A stretch of DNA of 64,000 nucleotides from Physcomitrium patens (lineage: Eukaryota > Streptophyta > Bryopsida > Funariales > Funariaceae), in assembly GCF_000002425.4 (NCBI RefSeq), contig NC_037265.1, positions 2,921,503 through 2,985,502 on the forward strand, read 5' to 3'. Shown piece by piece: positions 36,088-47,452 of the stretch. Positions within the stretch are counted from its first letter, which is position 1. Each line of letters begins with the position of its first letter. The translations under genes were made by a program, and so were the position numbers. The notes below the pieces were generated by a model. The model saw only the letters and a list, made by a program, of their open reading frames with translations. It searched no databases and was not told the origin of the DNA.

Positions 36088-37806
36088 AGTGATAATCATG
36101 AAGGGGAAGATAATCAAAGAATTAATCGACAAGCGAAAGAAAGACAAGAGCGATTACGCATAAGAAATATCCTAGGAGAATGACAAAAAAGAATTGCAGG
36201 TCCAAGAAAAATCAAAGGAAGAAAAATTCAGATTCAAATAGTAAAGAGACTAGTGATAACACCAATGGCCGCGAGAGTATCAGAAGTACTAATTGCGATA
36301 CAAATGAGAGCAGTAGGAGACCAAACTACAAGTGTGGCACCATTATGTACTTTTAGTGGTTGGCTGGGCTCTGATCTCGATCACCATATATCTCAATTCT
36401 TGACAGTCTGCATGGCTAATAATGGTAGAACTAAAGACATTTGGTTGAAATGGTTGTCAGCAACTTTAAAAGATACAGCTTTTGAATGGTATATTTGGCA
36501 ACCAGTGGATAGATTTTCCAATTGAAAGGCCTTGAGGAATGCCTTCCTAACCCATTTTAGACCAATTGGATTTGAAGATCAGCTTCGAGAAAGTTTTATG
36601 AATAGCAAGATGTTTGTGAAGGAATCCGTAGAGTCCTATTATGGCCGGATTACGGATATACTTCGTAAATGGTCAAATAATCAAATGCCAAATGTGTTTA
36701 TATTGTTGATATTAATTAACGATTTGCATCCATCAGAATTGAAAATGTTTATAAAATAGGCTTGACCAACTACGATAGAGGTATCATTGGCACGAGCAAA
36801 GGTGTGGGAAGAATGTCATTATGACCAATTTTTAAGAGTGGGAGCCACGATGATTCTAGGTTAAGGAAGCCAACAAATACAATGGAGAAATGTGTCAATG
36901 GATAATTATCCACAAATGGCTGTCTCCAATGTGAAGAATGTTATGTTGCAACAACCAATTAATGCTACACCACTCCAAGAAATAGCACCAATAATGATGA
37001 CACCTTATTTTATATCGCCAACCTATCAACAATCAGAGTTGTTCATACATGCGACTGTTAAAGATCCAAATGAAGCCTTGTTATTAAATCTAACAAAGAA
37101 GAAAGAATTGGCTGTGAATTTGGCTAAAGATAAGGAGAAACGACATAAGCCTTCTAATATGAGACCTAATATATGGTATAATAATTGTAAGGGACAAGGT
37201 CATTTTGATACGGAATGTCCATCACCTAGACAAATGGATGTTCAATGTACATTTTGCAGTAGAAAGTACCTTATCCAAAACTGCTAGTATTTACAAAGAC
37301 AACAACAATTCAGTAATTAAACTATGATCCCACCGACTTAGTGGGAAGTCAATCAAGTTCAAATGAGAAATACGTATGGATGGAATGGAAATCAATCTAA
37401 TTGACAAAATCGAATATTCTATAATTTTCAAAGTTCTAATTTTAATCGAAGATCTGCATCAAATCTCCAGAACTACGGGAAAGAGCAGCAGAGGTATCAG
37501 CAATATGCTCCACCAGCATCATCGAATCAAGTATCCTCCATACAAACGGGACAATCAGGATCATTTTCTAACCTTACATAGAACAAGCCTAGTAGGTATA
37601 TACTAATAGAGACATCCAATATGCCGAATGGAAATATAAGAAGACCACTTCGTTATTTCCTTTGTAGACAGATTGATCATTATGCTAGTGAATGTTCCAA
37701 TCTTAGAGCCAATGACGATTATGTGCCAATATGTGTGAATTGCAAGCAGTTAGGACATACTTATCAACAATATAATGCTCCATTCAATTTCAATAATCGA
37801 GATTAG
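36088..37806 (+). pseudogene. gag of element 4 with multiple zinc knuckles
   Basis: Plus-strand pieces at 36,253-36,525, 36,532-36,759, 36,892-37,287, 37,376-37,606 and 37,621-37,806 are separated mostly by single stops. The capsid-like part shows WLGSDLDHHISQFL, WLKWLSATLKDTAFEWY and SVESYYGRITDILRKW. The nucleocapsid has at least four knuckle-like motifs: NNCKGQGHFDTEC (37,180), CTFCSRKYLIQNC (37,250), LCRQIDHYASEC (37,660) and CVNCKQLGHTYQQY (37,735), of which several have lost one ligand (Cys to Trp or Tyr). This is an unusually large number for a gypsy gag. Inactive as it stands. Confidence 0.7.
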
Positions 37807-38436
37807 CAAATCCAAAGCCAAGGAAAAATGGAGGAGATAAATGAAGGTCCTCAAGATTCACCAGTTCATCGGATAGAAGTAGTCCAAGCTGTCCTTACAA
37901 GAAGTCAACAAAAGAGGAAAGGACCAATTCAACATTTGGGTGATCTTGAAGAGAAGGGCCAATTGGATCCAATTATGGGGACATCTAATCCAGGTCTTGA
38001 CATAGGTCCCTTACTCAGTATAAGACATAAATTAGTTATGCACCCCAATGAAGTACCAATTACGAAGGCTTCGATTCGGTGTTGAGCTGTTCCATTCTCT
38101 ACACAATTTTGAGAAACATCCTTTCCGTTGAAAGATCCTCTCAGAGGCGTGAATTCTAAGGAACCAATATCAGCCCAATTGAGAGAACAATCTTACATGT
38201 TGAAAGAAATGATTTTACAAGCTCCATCAAATTCAATTCTAGTAGCTTTATCCATTTTTAATATAAAAAAAAAAACCAATTTACCTACATCAGTGTCTAG
38301 GACTAGGAAGAAGAAATAGACATTGGGAATTATCACTAATACAAAATCATATGATATTCTAAAAGATTTGGGTACCATACAATCCACGATCTCTATGAAG
38401 CAACTATTGGCGGTAGCACCTGAGTGCTGAACTACC

Positions 38437-38916
38437 TTGAATTCCTCATTAATTCATTACAGATCTCAAAATAAAGAAATCCGAGAAGTAAGTTTGAATC
38501 TTGATCCGGGTGCACCAATGATTGATGTCTCAATTGATGGAGTGTTACTATCGAAAGTGCAAGTAGATGAAGGATCTAATATAAATCTTATGAATGCCAC
38601 TACAATGAAGGAGTTGGATTTGGATCACTTATTACCTACTACAGTAGTTTTGAGAATGACTAATTCCAATCGAGTTAAACCTATGGATATTTTACAAAGT
38701 ATTGATATAGTAATTACGGAGATTACCTACAAAATTGATTATATTGTTTTTCGATTGCAAAGCTCTATATTGTCATATCCAATTTTATTGAGGCGACCAT
38801 GGTTATATCAAGCTAAAGCTCGAAATGACTGGGACCATGGTACATTGACAATTGAGAAAGGTAATGATAAAATTGTGCTTCAAATGTACCCTGTCCAATA
38901 TCACGGAAAAACTTAA
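38437..38916 (+). pseudogene. Retropepsin-like protease of element 4
   Basis: A 159-codon open frame contains VQVDEGSNINLM, the counterpart of the aspartic protease active site (usual D-S/T/G-G-S), followed by ILRRPWL, the usual flap/GRPWL-like region. The Glu in place of Gly after the catalytic Asp (GGA to GAA) is probably decay. The frame runs on toward 39,064, where element 2 interrupts it. No RT follows on either side. Confidence 0.7.
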
Positions 38917-39064
38917 GTTGCAAGTTCAGAATTCATGTCGGATTGTGAAGATGAGTCTACAGAAGAAGAAATTGGTGCACTTGTTCCAATTGATGCTGAT
39001 ACAAGGTAAGTTGTGGAGCGCACTAGATTGAACTACCAGTATAGGGGACCAGGAAAGTACTTAG

Positions 39065-39625
39065 TATCATGGACATAATCATGTAAGCTAGTAATTAAAT
39101 ATATAAATAGGTAGAAGTAAGTAAAAATAGATAAAAATTAATTAATTCTATAATATTTAATATGGAAGCTTCTTAGAAGCTTCATAGATGTTGCTTTGAC
39201 TTCATAGGTATCTTTAATTGACTTTTTGGATTAGAAACGTGGTCAATAAGTTGGCCATGTACCACACATGTTGTTAGCTTGAAGATCAAGCTAACTATAT
39301 GGTCCACACGTAGAAAAACTTGCCTTGTAAGTCAAGGCATGTAACCTACAAAGTCAACACATACTGGAGGTCCTATAGAACGTCGCCATATAGCCCCTAG
39401 TTAGATAGTATATATAGAGACAAGAGTGAAGGCTTCTTCACTCTTATCAAGTCCTTTCTCGCTTCTAGTCTAATTTCAAGGGTCTTTAGTTTTCTTGTCT
39501 TTTGGCGATAGCCATTTCAGTTTCTCTTTCAATATATATACTTGTTTATATATATTTTGTTACCTCTTTTTGAGTGAAGGCTCACTTGTCTGAATTATTT
39601 TTTCATCAAGTTCTTGTCTTTGACA
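39065..39625 (+). repeat. 5' LTR of element 2
   Basis: 561 bp. TATA-like TATATATA at about 39,409-39,416 is followed at once by a 13-bp inverted repeat (39,419-39,448). Two further perfect palindromes lie upstream: GTTAGCTTG/CAAGCTAAC at 39,273-39,295 and TGCCTTG/CAAGGCA at 39,321-39,339. Confidence 0.9.
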
Positions 39626-39643
39626 GATTGACAAGAGTCCACC

Positions 39644-39657
39644 TATAATATCAGAGC
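39644..39657 (+). other. Primer binding site, initiator-Met-tRNA type (degenerate)
   Basis: TATAATATCAGAGC lies 18 bp past the LTR end and resembles TGGTATCAGAGC, the usual plant site complementary to initiator tRNA-Met. The offset from the LTR is larger than usual. Confidence 0.6.
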
Positions 39658-39837
39658 TTTTTCTAATCTTGATTAAGAGTGGATTACCCTTTTTTCTTAA
39701 TAAGATATAAGCATATTAGAAGTTGCGGATTACCCTCTTCTAAACTGATATTGTCCTTAGTATTTTCTTTGTTCCCAAGTCCTCTTTTCTATTTGTCTTG
39801 AGCGATATTAGACATCTTCTCTCTTCTAAGTGTTATC

Positions 39838-40848
39838 ATGGCAGAACTTCTTGAAATGAAGAGTACAATGGCACAAATGCAAGAGCAATTGAGGGAGTTA
39901 ATGCTTGCGATGCATCAATTCAATTTACCACCACAAGGAACAATAAGATTGGCAGGAAGTGAAGATATAGAAATGGTTGAATCTGCTTCAACATCTCACC
40001 AAACCATGTCCTTTCTCTTATGGTAGAACGCCCTTCAAATGTTAGAGAACCAAGAATTGCTCTACCCGAGAAGTTTGATGGCACCAGATCTAAGTTTCAA
40101 GGATTTATCAATCAGGTGTAACTTGTGATTGAACTTCAACCTCAAAGCTATCCAACTCCAGGATCGCAAGTTAGATTCATTGGTACACTTCTTTCAGGTT
40201 CAGCACTATCATGGTTTTCATCTTTTCTTGAATGACGAGATCCAATATTAAATAATCTAGAGGCTTTTCTGGTGGAGTTTTCATCCATGTATGGAGAACA
40301 TGATGTAATTTGTGTTGCAACCAATAAGATCCATATTTTACGACAAGGCAATCGATCAGTAACGTTATATGCTTTACAATTTTGACAACTTGCAACTGAT
40401 ATCAAGTGGGATGATGCTGCACTTATTAGCCAATTTCTCTATGGATTACAATATGAGGTAAAAAAATTAATGCTCAACTTACCTGATCCTCAAACATTGA
40501 GTCAAGCAATTGACTTTGCTGTGAAGTGTGACAATCACCTTTTTGAATTCCGATTTGAGAACCATACAAGTGGACCTCAACGTTACTATAATTGAATGGC
40601 AACACTAATACCTCTTCAACACATACATTCGAAAGTAGAGGATATGCAAATTGATGCAGTACGTTTCAAACCTCTTACTTGGCAAGAAAAGACTCGTCGT
40701 CGTCAAGAAGGATTATGTTTATATTAATGAGAACCAAAGCACACTGCTCAACATTGTCCAAAGGAACAATGCAATCACAAAATGAGAAGTAGGGCTGTGA
40801 AAGAAGATAATATGTCAGAAAACGAGTTTGTCTAGCTACAATAGGGAC
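39838..40848 (+). pseudogene. gag of element 2
   Basis: It starts with an ATG at 39,838 (MAELLEMKSTMAQMQEQLRE, coiled-coil-like), continues with IALPEKFDGTRSKFQGFI and WDDAALISQFLYGLQYEV (capsid), and ends near 40,730-40,770 with a CCHC knuckle whose second Cys is disturbed (LCLY...EPKHTAQHCPKEQCNHK). At least four in-frame stops and one frameshift. The N-terminus differs from the gag of elements 1 and 6 although the rest is related, which suggests recombination or two subfamilies. Confidence 0.75.
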
Positions 40849-40849
40849 T

Positions 40850-41330
40850 ATGCGGTTAGAACCTTGCACAACATCTAGTAAAGGTCCTATTCTCTCCTCA
40901 GAGCCCTCTCTTTGTTTTACATTAAATATTATTTTAGGACCTAAACATTACAAAGTCTCTGTCTTGTTAGATTCGGGAGCCTCAACGTATTTTTTGGATG
41001 AAGAATTTACTAAAAGACATAGCATATTTTTAGTAAAGAAAACTAAACCTATTCATGCAGAAGTCATAGATGGTCGTCCATTGTCTTCTAGAGATATTTA
41101 CACGAAACCCTTCCTATAGAAGTAATAATCAATGGTCATAATAGTTTTGTAGTATTTAATATCATTAGATCTCCCTCTAATCTAGTCATTTTAGGTTTAT
41201 CGTGGTTAGAAAAATACAACCCTCAAATAGATTGGATTTCCCGAACTCTTACTTTCTCTAAAAGTATAACTAACAGTGTAGTTAATGAAGTAGAGAGTCA
41301 TAAGTCCAGTTCAATTAAACCCGTATTTAT
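40850..41330 (+). pseudogene. Retropepsin of element 2
   Basis: The frame at 40,850-41,119 has the active site SVLLDSGASTYFLDEEF with catalytic DSG intact. The following sequence (LVILGLSWLEKYNPQIDW, in another frame) is the usual end of this protease. A frameshift near 41,110 breaks it. Confidence 0.8.
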
Positions 41331-41346
41331 AGGTGCAAAAGCTTTC

Positions 41347-42212
41347 TTGCATGCTGCTATAAAAGAATCACCATATATTATTTATGCCACATCTGTTCCT
41401 ACTGGTGAAAGACTTCAAGTGGCATTCCAAGCCAATATCAAGAATTTCAAGATATATTCGAAAAAAAGAATGCGGATACACTCCCGAAACATCGTCCCTA
41501 TGATTGCTCAATTGACTTTCAAGAAGGAGCACAACCACCATTCGGACCAATCTACAGTTTATCACAAAATGAGTTGACTAAACTCAAGGAGTATATTGAA
41601 GAAAATCTAGCCAAGAATTTCATACGCCATTCTAAATCTCTGGCAGGAGCTCCAATTCTATTTATGAAGAAAAAAGATGGATCATTGCGGATGTATGTTG
41701 ATTATCAAGGACTCAATAAGATTACCATCAAGAATAGGTATCCACTACCTTTAATATTTGGACTTCTTCATGAGCTGTGTCAAGTTAAGATCTATTCAAA
41801 AATAGATCTTCGGGGAGCATACAATCTAGTACGCATCAAAGAAGGAGATGAATGGAAGACTGCATTTCGAATTAGGTATGGACATTTTGAATACAACGTC
41901 ATGCCTTTTGGACTTATAAATGCACCAGCAGCTTTTCAACATCTAATGAATGATGTTTTTTGAGAGTTTTTGGATGATTTTGTGGTCTGTTATCTAGACG
42001 ACACCTTGATCTATTCTTAGAATCTAGAAGAACCTGAACTTCATGTTCGTCGTGTGTTACAAAAATTAAGAGATGTCGGATTCTATGCCAAGATAGAAAA
42101 GTATGTATTCCACACTATTCAAGTCAATTTCTTAGGTTACATCATTTCAAATGATGGACTTATGATGGATCCTAAGAAAATATAAACTATTATAGATTGG
42201 AAGATCCCAAAA
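41347..42212 (+). pseudogene. Reverse transcriptase of element 2
   Basis: Covers RT with [60 protein letters not shown] and the catalytic YLDD (about 41,990). The open part at 41,574-41,963 ends at a TGA just before the YLDD segment, with more stops at about 42,018 and 42,183. Catalytic Asp residues are visible (KIDL and YLDD), so inactivation is by the stops. Confidence 0.85.
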
Positions 42213-42835
42213 ATGGTAAGAGATGTCCAATGTTTTTTGGGATTTGCCAACTACTATCAGATCTTCATTAAAGACTTCTCTCGAGTTCCAGTTCCACTTA
42301 CACATTTGACTTGTAAAGACAAACTCCAATGGAATCAAGAAGCGAAAGTTGCTTTTGAATCTTTGAAGACAGTATTTGTTTCTACACCAATCTTGTATCG
42401 TGTTGATTTTTCCAAAGCATTCTTTATGAAAACAGATGCATCAGACTTTGCTCTAAGTGAAATTTTATCACAAATGGGAACAGATGACATACTTCATCCA
42501 GTAGCCTTTCATTCAAGAAAACTCTCAGCAGCAGAAATCAATTATGAGATTCACGACAAAGAACTTCTTACAATTATGGATTCTTTTCAAGATTGGCATC
42601 ATTATCTAGAAGGTGCTTCCAGTCCAGTCACCGTGTATATGGATCACAAGAACCTCAAATATTTTATGTCAGCACGCGTATAAAATCGTCGCCAAGCTCG
42701 TTGGAGCATGTCTTTATCAAGATTCGAGTTCATCATCACTTATCGGCTAAGAAAACAACAAGATTTGTCCGATGCCTTGTCTAGATGTTCTTATCTTGTA
42801 CCAAAAGAAGGAGATGCAGCTTTTGAGCAATAAAG
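42213..42835 (+). pseudogene. RNase H of element 2
   Basis: A 156-codon frame joins the RT connection (CFLGFANYYQIFIKDFSRV) to RNase H with KTDASDFALSEILSQMG, AFHSRKLSAAEINYEIHDKE and VYMDHKNLKYFM. It stops at a TAA at 42,681, while homology continues into [16 protein letters not shown]. Confidence 0.8.
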
Positions 42836-42859
42836 AACTGTTCTCTTGAAGCCGGAGCA

Positions 42860-43869
42860 ATTTCATCTTCGAGCAATAAAATCAACATTGACTGTTGATT
42901 TAACTTTTCTTAAGCAAGTCTAGTTAAGTATGTCTTCAGATCCTCTTATTCATGATATCAAGAATAATTCTTCTAAATCTCATGATCCCTCTAAATTTGA
43001 ATTCAAGAACAACCTACTTTATTTCGAAGGACGCCTATATGTTCCAGAAGGAGAAGCACATTTATGTGTTCTTCAAGCTCGTCACGACTTTCCAACAGCA
43101 GGATATTTTGGATATAATAAGACTTTAGAGCTGATATCTAGGGATTTTTGATGGCCTCAAATATGGAAGGGAGTTAAAGATTTTGTACAATCATGTGATG
43201 TTTGCTCAAGATCAAAAACTCCTCGTCATCGACCTTTTGGACTTCTTCAGCCATTACCCATTCCAAAACAACTATGGTCTTCTGTTTCTATGGACTTCAT
43301 TACAGATCTTCCAATCTCAGGTTCTTATGATTCTATATTCATGATAGTAGATCGTTTTACCAAGATGGCACATTTTGTACCATGTACAAAATCTATCACA
43401 GGTGAAGAAACAGCTAAGCTCTTTTTTGACAATATCTATCGCTATCATGGATTACCCAAGGATATTATATCAGATAGGAGAACTCAATTTATATCAAGAT
43501 TTTGGTGGACTCTTTTCAAGATTCTAAAAGTGGATATAAAACTATCTTCGGCATTCCATCCTCAAACTGATGGACAAACGGAGCGTGTTAATCAAGTTTT
43601 GGAGTAATATTTAAGATGTACTATTAATTACCAATAAGATGATTGGACAACTCTTTTGCCATTGGCAAAGTTTGCTTACAATAATACAGTACATTCTTCT
43701 ACAAAACAAACACCTTTCTTTGTTAATTATGGTTATCATCCACGACTTGATACTTTTGATTTTTCAAAAGTTGATAATCCTGTTGCGAAAGATTTGGCAA
43801 TACATTTATCAGAGCTACATGCAACGATGAAGGCGTAGTTAAAAGAGGCTCAAGAACAACAAAAGGTCA
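42860..43869 (+). pseudogene. Integrase of element 2
   Basis: The N-terminal HHCC region (42,930-43,230) shows RHDFPTAGYFGYNKTLELI and SCDVCSRSK. The second His is Tyr here (CAT to TAT). The catalytic core (43,290-43,607) has MDFITDLPIS, FMIVDRFTKMAHFVPC, DIISDRRTQFIS and AFHPQTDGQTERVNQVLE, so the D,D,E residues are present. A stop at 43,604 and others break the frame before [20 protein letters not shown]. Confidence 0.85.
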
Positions 43870-44074
43870 ATGCGGATGTCTATCGAAAGGAACAACCATC
43901 ATTCATCTTGGGTGATAAGGTATGGCTACTTCGTCGTAATATCAAGACCACTCGTCCTTGTGACAAGTTGGACTATCGAAGGCTGGGACCATTTTCTATT
44001 TCTGCACAAATCAATCCAGTTGAATATCGTTTACATCTATCGGAGTCAATGAAAATCCATCCAGTATTCCACGT
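43870..44074 (+). pseudogene. Integrase C-terminal part of element 2, cut by element 5
   Basis: Encodes QPSFILGDKVWLLRRNIKTT and LDYRRLGPFSISAQINPVEY, the linker that precedes the chromodomain. It is cut at FHV by the insertion of element 5. The chromodomain resumes at 52,658 in the same order as in elements 1 and 6, where no insertion is present. Confidence 0.8.
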
Positions 44075-45362
44075 TGTCGTATTACGTGCTTTCCTGCTTG
44101 AGAACGCGCTGGGCGTCTGGTTGTAGAAGGTAGTATGGAGATTCATCAATAGTCGAGCAGTATATCAATTTTTGACTGCTGGAATATAAACGACTGCAAG
44201 AATACACCGTAAATCTATACGGATGCCCTTCGACCGCTTGTCGAAATCCTTTTTGCCCCAGCCGATAGGTCTCTAGACGTTACAGAGAACCTCGAACAAC
44301 CTAAACTGTTAATCTTTAATACCGCTTTGTACTTACGATCTTGTATCCACTGACTGTCTTGTTAGATTAACCCAATAAATTTCATTCACTCTGCATACTC
44401 AATCCTATAGACACCCTTTTAAGTCTTCATCACAGACGTAACTTGATTTCACAAAACAGTCAAGAGTAATCAAATCCACTTCATTAAAAATCCCGATTCA
44501 CCATTACAACATTGACTTCAGCAACGATTGCCTTAGTCTTTCCAAAATCCTATGAAGAAAAAAAAACCCAATTCTCTGTCTTCTTTCCCCGCCCGAAGCA
44601 TGAAGCTAGCTCTCCCCAATTCTTCTCAAAAAATAACTCCCCTCCTCAACTATTCTCTCCCCTAACCTTATCCTCTGAATTTCTTCAATCTTTCGTCTTA
44701 GATCCGGAATTGGCTCCCACCGTCAAGCTTGGATTCAAAATTGGCTCTCGCCGTCAAGGCTTAGATCTGAAATTGGCTCTCGCCGTCAGAGCTTTTTCCT
44801 CCGTTTTTACCTTTAAGAAATCCATTTATCGAAAACAACGTTCCCCAAAACGTCACAGAGAACAAGACAGCTTGAAACAGAATCGAAACCCCGTAATCGG
44901 GACCACATTGAGTTGCCTGACCAATTCAGGTCTCATATGGGCTAAGAGTCCAGTAGTAAGACCCGAATGTCCCCATAATTGGATCAAACTGGTCCTTCGC
45001 GTCAAATTGGCTGAGGCCCGTAGTAAGACCTAGATGTTCCCGTAATTAGACTGCATTGGGTAGCCCGGCCAATTCAGGTCTCATATTGGGTAAGAGGATC
45101 CGGATTGGATTCTCGAAATTGGATCCAATTGGCTCTTCGAACCTGTCGTGTGAATTGGTCCTTCTCTTCCTGCTGACTCCTGTTATTGGAATTGAACGGA
45201 GCATTTCAGTATGCCCCGGCTGACTGTAACGGGGTGACTGAACCTGGCCACTCAGTATTTGTACAGGAGTTGGTCGTTGCTCCCAATATTTGAGGTAACT
45301 GAATATTAATAAAATTCCCCTTTCTTTTTATTTTCACTGTATACTCGTGTTACAATACGACA
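44075..45362 (-). repeat. 3' LTR of element 5
   Basis: A 1,288-bp LTR. It contains internal direct repeats: about three 31-bp units with TTGGCTCTCGCCGTCAAGG (44,708-44,792) and a longer repeated block around AATTCAGGTCTCATAT (44,935 and 45,075). It aligns throughout with 51,344-52,653, with several percent differences, mainly transitions and concentrated in the first 250 bp. Confidence 0.9.
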
Positions 45363-45424
45363 TCCACCCCCTCTGAACCTGTGCATCCTCCGGTATGCAC
45401 CAATTTACTCAATTACTGTTTGCT

Positions 45425-46438
45425 TCAGAATATATCCACTACGTCTTTGTCCAATTTGTCTTCGTCACCTTCATTATCCAAATCACTTTCATCTTCTTGC
45501 TGCGGAATCTCTATACCTTCATTAAGGTCTTCCATATTCATCTCCGCATCTCTTCGTTTAAATATTTTTACTCGCTTCCCTGCAATTGGTATTTTCAATT
45601 TTGTACCATCTAACTCCTGTAATGAGTAAGTCGCATTATCATGAACAGTTGTTACCACATATGGTCCAAACCAACGTTTTGAGAATTTCCGCAAAGTACT
45701 ATGTTGATTATCCAGACTATTGTCATAAACAAGTACCCAGTCACCTTCCTCGACTGCTTTTGGTCTCAATTGATATTGCTTATCGAATCGCGCCTTGTTT
45801 TGTAACCTTGCTCTTTTTAACCTTTCCAATGCTATCTGGACAACTTCCGTTCTTTGCTCCAATTGTCGAATCCTAATAGCCAGAAGTTCTTCTCTTGTCA
45901 ATCCATCTTCCCATGGTAGCATACTCCAAGTAAGTACCTTTTCTTCAATCGGCATAATTGGTTTTTGACCTGTCATAAGTTCTATTGGTATATATCCTGT
46001 CACCGAACTATGTGTTGTTCGATCAGCCCATAATACAAATGTCAAAAGCCGTGGCCACCCTTTAACTTTTCCATTACAAGCTTTAACTAATGCTTTCACA
46101 ATCGGTGGGTGACCGCGTTCGCTTTTTGCATTCCTTTCTGGATTATAAGCAGTAGTTAGTGATAGTTTAACTCCACATCTTTCAAAGAACTTACGAGCTT
46201 CTTGTGCATTTAATTCTCCACGATCTGCAATGATTTTTCCTACACATCCGTAGCAGCAAATGACATCTTCAAGCAAAAACCTACAAATCTCCTCTGTAGA
46301 TTTTGTCCTCAATGCTCTTCCTTCTACTTGATTTGATAAATCTTCACGAGCTAAAACCAAATATCTCATCTGCCATAACCCAACCGGCATAATAACCAAA
46401 TCAACAACCCATTTAAAATGAATAGCCAGAGGATACAT
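45425..46438 (-). CDS. Integrase core and C-terminal domain of element 5
   Basis: A 337-codon frame continues the RNase H/zinc-finger frame at 46,460 after a single TGA (probably from CGA). The catalytic core shows VVDLVIMPVG, KIIADRGELNAQEARKFFE and AYNPERNAKSERGHPPIVKA, consistent with D, D and E. The usual Q/N-G before ERGH is NAKS here. An SH3-like part follows (EEGDWVLVYDNSL, RWFGPYVV, YSLQELDGTKLKIPIAGKRV). There is no chromodomain. The last 40 or so residues are strongly acidic (EDESDLDNEGDEDKLDKD), which might serve target choice. Confidence 0.85.
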   Translation of the reverse strand: MYPLAIHFKWVVDLVIMPVGLWQMRYLVLAREDLSNQVEGRALRTKSTEEICRFLLEDVICCYGCVGKIIADRGELNAQEARKFFERCGVKLSLTTAYNPERNAKSERGHPPIVKALVKACNGKVKGWPRLLTFVLWADRTTHSSVTGYIPIELMTGQKPIMPIEEKVLTWSMLPWEDGLTREELLAIRIRQLEQRTEVVQIALERLKRARLQNKARFDKQYQLRPKAVEEGDWVLVYDNSLDNQHSTLRKFSKRWFGPYVVTTVHDNATYSLQELDGTKLKIPIAGKRVKIFKRRDAEMNMEDLNEGIEIPQQEDESDLDNEGDEDKLDKDVVDIF

Positions 46439-46459
46439 AGAATGAAGACCATCTCGATG

Positions 46460-47362
46460 TCAGATATTAGAATACGATTGACAGATTTCACATGACTCTA
46501 CAAATGAGAGCACATCTCGATACATATTTTTCCACCAACATCGTTCCTTGAGTTTAGCAAAAGTAGCCCAGATTCCTCTATGCCCTGCCCATAAACTATC
46601 ATGAAACTCCTTTAATAATTTTAGTTTTTCTTCCTTTTTGCCTATCACTCGTTGTGGCATCCCAATTCCTTTCTTCGGTCTCTTCCATAAGAATCCATCT
46701 CGAAGTAAAAATCCATATGTTTTTTTTCTTATTTGTTTGAATTTTTCTGTAGACCAATTCCCCTGCTTAGTTAAGGTATTCAAGTAATGACCAATATCCA
46801 ATAATTCTCCTTCATAAGATTCTTCAAGAAATAGCTTGTCTTCTCTGTTGAAATTTGATATTGAATAGAATTTCAATCCGACGTCATCAATGTCTTCAAC
46901 CATTTCGTCCTCCCTCTCGTATCTTGCTTGAGATAGCATGTCTGCTACTAAATTGTCCTTCCCAGTAATATGCTTAAATTTTGGATTTAGTGACTTAATA
47001 TAAGCAATCCATCTCAACATTGCAATATCTGGCGTTGAACAGTTAGTAATCATTCCAAGCAATGGCAAGCAATCTGTTTCAATTACTACTATTGCCCCAA
47101 TCAAATAGTCCTTTTCAGCTTTCATAGCCAAAACGACTCCCCAAAGTTTTCTTTTGACTTGTGAATATGCACGCTGACGAATACTTAAAACTTTAGCCCC
47201 AAATCGAACTGCAAATCTATTCTCATTTGAATCATCTTGACCCATAGGCCATCCAATGGCAATTGGACTAGCGTCCACAGTAAGAATCACTAGTCTATTG
47301 CACTTATAATCAACCTTCCTCAATATTGGAGGTGACATCAATAATTTCTTCAATCTTTGCAT
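46460..47362 (-). CDS. RNase H and integrase zinc finger of element 5
   Basis: 300 codons. RNase H is seen as TVDASPIAIGWPMGQDD, VIETDCLPLLGMI and ITGKDNLVADMLSQA. The integrase HHCC zinc finger is complete: HDSLWAGHRGIWATFAKLKE (two His) and ESCEICQSY (two Cys). It lies in one frame with the RT piece upstream, interrupted by a TAG at 47,453 that replaces a probable Trp (TGG to TAG). Confidence 0.85.
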   Translation of the reverse strand: MQRLKKLLMSPPILRKVDYKCNRLVILTVDASPIAIGWPMGQDDSNENRFAVRFGAKVLSIRQRAYSQVKRKLWGVVLAMKAEKDYLIGAIVVIETDCLPLLGMITNCSTPDIAMLRWIAYIKSLNPKFKHITGKDNLVADMLSQARYEREDEMVEDIDDVGLKFYSISNFNREDKLFLEESYEGELLDIGHYLNTLTKQGNWSTEKFKQIRKKTYGFLLRDGFLWKRPKKGIGMPQRVIGKKEEKLKLLKEFHDSLWAGHRGIWATFAKLKERCWWKNMYRDVLSFVESCEICQSYSNI

Positions 47363-47452
47363 TGCTTGAATATGCCTTTTTTTCCATTTAAATCGGTAAC
47401 CCTTGCGTAACAGTTCATATAATGGATCCGCTATGTGAGCAAAATGAGGGAT

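Noticed and set aside
44512..45033. 173-codon plus-strand ORF in the left LTR of element 5, with a 145-codon partner in the right LTR (51,821-52,258)
   Set aside because: It is antisense to the element and present twice only because LTRs are duplicated. Differences between the two copies are almost all amino-acid changing, so there is no sign of selection on the protein.
45381..45876. Plus-strand ORFs of 72-96 codons opposite element 5 integrase
   Set aside because: They are antisense to a clear integrase frame.
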